This document shows, in pieces, positions 48,882 to 49,557 of a DNA stretch of 49,557 bases (position 1 is its first letter; every line of letters starts with the position of its first letter). The position numbers and the translations under genes are program-made. The notes under the pieces were generated by a model. It did no database searches. It was not told where the DNA came from and worked only from the letters and a program-made list of their open reading frames with translations. This stretch comes from Coriobacteriaceae bacterium (lineage in GTDB: Bacteria; Actinomycetota; Coriobacteriia; Coriobacteriales; Coriobacteriaceae): assembly GCA_902363875.1 (NCBI GenBank), contig CABJBO010000014.1, forward strand, positions 1 to 49,557, in the 5' to 3' direction.

Positions 48882-49557
48882 GTGGTTAAGGCACTCAAGA
48901 TTGAGATATTCGTGCTATGCATGATTGTTCTTATCGGGCTTGCCGTGCGAAGTCGTCGCTCCTTGTTCTCGAGCACCCAGCAGCTATTGTTTAGCATGCT
49001 TGGCTACACCTCTGCCGCGTACATATTATTCGATATGATCTGGACGCTTTCGGACGGTGTGGACGGCACGTTGGGCATTGCTGCCAACTGGATTTCCAAC
49101 GCGGTTTCGTTTTCGCTCTTTGCTATCGCGTGTCTCATTTGGTTTATCTATTCCGAGACGGTGCAGGGTTCTCGCCTTTTGACCTCGCGCTATAGGGTGG
49201 TGCTTGTAGCGTTGCCTACGGCTCTGGTGGTCGTGCTGGCGTTTACCAGTTACTGGACGCACGCCCTGTTCTATATCGATTCGCAGGGCGTGTATCGTCG
49301 CGGCTTTGCCTATATGATCCAGCCCATCGTCAGCTACTGTTACGTTATACATACGTCCCTGCATGCATTTGTGCAATCTCGCAGGGTCGAGAGCCTGCAG
49401 ACGAAGGCCATCTATCGAACCTTGGCATTTTTCGCCATTCCGGCCCTGGTGGGCGGTACCTTTCAGGTCGTATACTCGGTGCCCGGCCTTTGTGTCGGCA
49501 TAATGATTGGCTCTGTTAGACCACATTTGACACGATCGGCTGTTCGTCGAACCGGGA
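48882..49557 (+). CDS. N-terminal part of a polytopic membrane (probable sensor) protein, cut by the window
   Basis: An open frame from GTG 48882 (AAGGG nine bases upstream; an ATG at 48873 is also in frame) to the end of the window, about 225 residues. It has about six hydrophobic segments beginning EIFVLCMIVLIGLAV, with short loops such as YWTHALFYIDSQGVYRRG. Collinsella proteins with this head, as I recall, carry a GGDEF-type or other output domain after the last helix. The last 12 codons look unlike the expected continuation, so the frame near the edge may not be right. Partial; the output domain is not visible. Confidence 0.6.
   Translation, partial: MVKALKIEIFVLCMIVLIGLAVRSRRSLFSSTQQLLFSMLGYTSAAYILFDMIWTLSDGVDGTLGIAANWISNAVSFSLFAIACLIWFIYSETVQGSRLLTSRYRVVLVALPTALVVVLAFTSYWTHALFYIDSQGVYRRGFAYMIQPIVSYCYVIHTSLHAFVQSRRVESLQTKAIYRTLAFFAIPALVGGTFQVVYSVPGLCVGIMIGSVRPHLTRSAVRRTG

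Noticed and set aside
49520..49556. A GGDEF-domain start (DxLTGLxNR-like) in another frame at the window edge
   Set aside because: The match (FDTIGCSSNR) is weak and needs a frame change; too little sequence remains to decide.

Overview
The window looks like chromosome of a human-gut Coriobacteriia species, most probably Collinsella. This is inferred from the G+C-rich sequence, the codon habits, a bile salt hydrolase, a lactate dehydrogenase/Etf locus and surface proteins with an LAxTG sorting signal. No 16S rRNA, tRNA or other taxonomic marker is present, so the genus is an inference. I see no rRNA, tRNA, CRISPR array, prophage or transposase gene.

Layout. 1-2 kb: a beta-helix surface adhesin with a degenerate sortase signal, next to a 15-codon relic of a second purine permease. 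2.1-9.4 kb: AzgA-type permease, two unusual peptide deformylases, bile salt hydrolase, a divergent EamA exporter/LysR pair, and an XRE-aminotransferase fusion with its own operator array and an internal translation start. 9.5-10.8 kb: an acidic protein with an RGG tail, then a 320-bp tract of four long palindromes. 10.8-13.9 kb: pdxST and a divergent MocR/PdxR regulator with a direct-repeat operator. 13.9-15.5 kb: a Vsr/DUF559-like nuclease gene bracketed by two copies of a structured 122-bp palindromic repeat; a third copy lies alone at 25.1 kb. 15.5-22.2 kb: rubrerythrin, an alcohol/aldehyde dehydrogenase operon, a HIRAN protein, a phosphoesterase and a DUF2130 protein. 22-32 kb: an Mtr4-like helicase, then translation and tRNA-modification genes (TrmB, a Trm9-like methyltransferase, Elp3), a two-gene XRE/DUF4097 envelope unit, and a frameshifted spermidine-synthase-like gene.

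31.8-37.5 kb holds a minus-strand three-gene unit: TerB_N protein, BrxD-like ATPase and Lhr/BrxHI-like helicase. It resembles BREX parts but has no methylase, PglZ or Lon-like gene, so it may be a compact defence or stress system. 37.5-41.6 kb: a DUF554 membrane protein and a five-gene surface operon (cytosolic, membrane, secreted, LAQTG-anchored, secreted). 41.9-45.6 kb: a lctD-etfB-etfA operon for a probable electron-confurcating lactate dehydrogenase. 45.6-49.6 kb: an HD-domain hydrolase, AzlCD exporter, KdgT permease and the start of a polytopic membrane protein, probably a sensor, cut by the window edge.

The strongest candidate for something undescribed is the 122-bp element family. Three copies differ in sequence but keep paired stems, and two of them flank one nuclease gene and supply the stop codons (Leu-Ser-Glu-stop) of two unrelated proteins. 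The TerB/BrxD/helicase trio, the complementary losses in the two deformylases and the XRE-aminotransferase with a retained internal ribosome binding site come next.
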